A DNA stretch of 64,000 nucleotides from assembly GCA_938091115.1 (NCBI GenBank), contig CALKNI010000092.1, positions 1 through 64,000 of the forward strand, read 5' to 3'. Source of the DNA: an uncultured Pirellulaceae bacterium (GTDB taxonomy: Bacteria; Planctomycetota; Planctomycetia; Pirellulales; Pirellulaceae). The notes under the pieces are model-generated. The model did no database searches. It was not told the origin of the DNA and was given only the letters and a program-made list of their open reading frames with translations. A program made the position numbers and the translations under genes. The first letter of the stretch is position 1; each line of letters begins with the position of its first letter. Shown piece by piece: positions 63,143-64,000 of this stretch.

Positions 63143-64000
63143 TTAGTTGCCAGCTAGTTTTTTTCTAAAATGACTTAACGCCAGTTGGCGGATTTCTTCT
63201 TTGGAGAGCTTCCCGTTTCTATCGAGATCGAGAGATCGAAATCCGTTTTCCCTAACGGCCGATGGTAGCTCACCAAAAGACACGGCTCCATTGCCATCTG
63301 CATCGTGATTTCTGAAATAAGCAGCAGTAAAGTCTTCAGCTTTGCTGAGTATCTCTGGGGAGTCAGGCCGAGTTAGAACATTTTTTCGCGATGATGAGTT
63401 TCTCGGGATCACTACAAATGCGAAGGCAACGGCCATTTCTTCGTCGGTTTGGTCACCCCACATTACCTGTTTTGTGGGGTTGGGATTTGCTGGGTTCTCG
63501 CTGGAATTGTCAAACGTCGCTGTGAAATTCAGAGATTCAATATCCTGAAGGGAGATTGGATTCTTGAATTCATAGATATGCTGCCAGTTGAAATCGTAGT
63601 TGGGAACGCTTAGCAAAATCGGGTCTCGCTCAATCAAATTGGCTTGCGAGAACGTTGCATTGAGGGCAAACGACTTTCCACGAAAGTGCATGTGCGGCGA
63701 TATTCCGAGAAGCTTTCCTGATTTGGGGAGCTTTTTAAATTCCCCCGGAACAGCAGTGCTGGGTTCGCCTGCGTTAATTACAAAATCTTGATCCATGGCG
63801 ATGATTGTCAACAGTTGACGTTCAATCAGTTCTTCATTTCCAAAAACTAAACCAATGCGGGTAACGTCCTCCGTAGCCTGGCCATTCGTGGTGTAGTGTT
63901 GCTGGAAAATAAGTTTCGAACCGGCGGGAATCAATCTCCCCTGCCTCGGGTCATAGGTGGGCGGTTTTTGCCCTGGCACAAAAGCCGCCAGCCAGCCAGC
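63143..64000 (-). CDS. Copper-monooxygenase-like protein with EF-hands, 5' end outside the window
   Basis: The reading frame stays open to the window edge, so the gene is cut; the GTG at 63979 is internal. The visible ~286 residues have the C-terminal fold of copper type II ascorbate-dependent monooxygenases: IFQQHYTTNGQ, LLGISPHMHFRGKSFAL and DFNWQHIYEF, whose His and Met residues are the copper ligands of that family. The end carries two EF-hand loops, NHDADGNGAVSFGELP and DLDRNGKLSKEEI. In planctomycetes such domains are commonly fused after redoxin and cytochrome c domains; those would be upstream of this window. Confidence 0.82.
   Translation of the reverse strand, partial: AGWLAAFVPGQKPPTYDPRQGRLIPAGSKLIFQQHYTTNGQATEDVTRIGLVFGNEELIERQLLTIIAMDQDFVINAGEPSTAVPGEFKKLPKSGKLLGISPHMHFRGKSFALNATFSQANLIERDPILLSVPNYDFNWQHIYEFKNPISLQDIESLNFTATFDNSSENPANPNPTKQVMWGDQTDEEMAVAFAFVVIPRNSSSRKNVLTRPDSPEILSKAEDFTAAYFRNHDADGNGAVSFGELPSAVRENGFRSLDLDRNGKLSKEEIRQLALSHFRKKLAGN

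Noticed and set aside
1-64000. CRISPR arrays, tRNA or rRNA genes, insertion sequences
   Set aside because: No regularly spaced repeats, cloverleaf signatures, transposase genes or terminal repeats were recognised by eye; a tRNAscan or ISfinder search would be decisive.

Overview
The window looks like chromosomal DNA from a planctomycete, probably Pirellulales-like with moderate GC. The evidence is a PEP-CTERM secreted protein, several secreted or membrane proteins of planctomycete type, a copper-monooxygenase-like protein with EF-hands, a large CcsB-CcsA fusion, and frequent GTG/TTG starts. I see no tRNA, rRNA, CRISPR array, insertion sequence or prophage.

Layout. 1-4.9 kb: PEP-CTERM protein, NYN/YacP nuclease-like protein, GH108 muramidase, purD (minus strand), a secreted type-1 copper protein and a tiny lipoprotein. 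5.1-14.0 kb: a respiratory operon with a two-heme cytochrome c lipoprotein, coxB, coxA (A2-type, YSHP motif), ctaB, coxC carrying a ~205-residue soluble insertion, subunit IV, a double-Sco copper chaperone, a DUF420 protein and a small CPTC membrane protein. 14-19.7 kb: alpha/beta hydrolase, a conserved 153-aa protein, a two-gene unit of a 177-aa protein plus SNF2 helicase, and a sulfotransferase. 19.8-26.2 kb (minus): a flagellar export/basal-body operon in the order HATPase-like protein, fliF, fliO, fliP, fliQ, fliR, flhB. FlhB lacks its autocleaving C-terminal domain, and FliO, FliP and FliQ are enlarged. 26.4-31.6 kb (minus): an esterase-fold protein that has lost its catalytic triad, mdh, and a tandem pair of related membrane proteins. 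32.1-38.3 kb: two secreted repeat proteins followed by an ExbB-ExbD-ExbD motor, probably one envelope complex. 38.5-45.2 kb: a Xer recombinase, prmC-prfA (minus), a BASS-family transporter (minus), aroC and an unknown membrane-anchored protein. 45.3-50.3 kb (minus): a duplicated-module lipoprotein followed by the 1297-aa CcsBA haem-export/cytochrome c assembly protein. 50.7-54.5 kb (minus): fumarylacetoacetase with an unrecognised partner, and a membrane-tethered acidic HTH protein. 55-58 kb (minus): an ABC exporter with one ATPase and two permeases. 58.2-59.9 kb: ispF-ruvC-ruvA. 60-64 kb (minus): a small secreted Tyr/His-rich protein, an MMPL/RND exporter and the 3' part of a copper-monooxygenase-like EF-hand gene cut by the window edge.

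The genes for aerobic respiration work together: CcsBA makes c-type cytochromes, the diheme cytochrome and perhaps the copper protein carry electrons, and Sco and ctaB supply CuA and haem O/A to the oxidase. The least ordinary parts are the modified coxC, the shortened FlhB, the repeat-protein/ExbBD operon, the catalytically dead esterase homolog and the acidic HTH membrane protein. All functional calls are from reading motifs; no database search was run.
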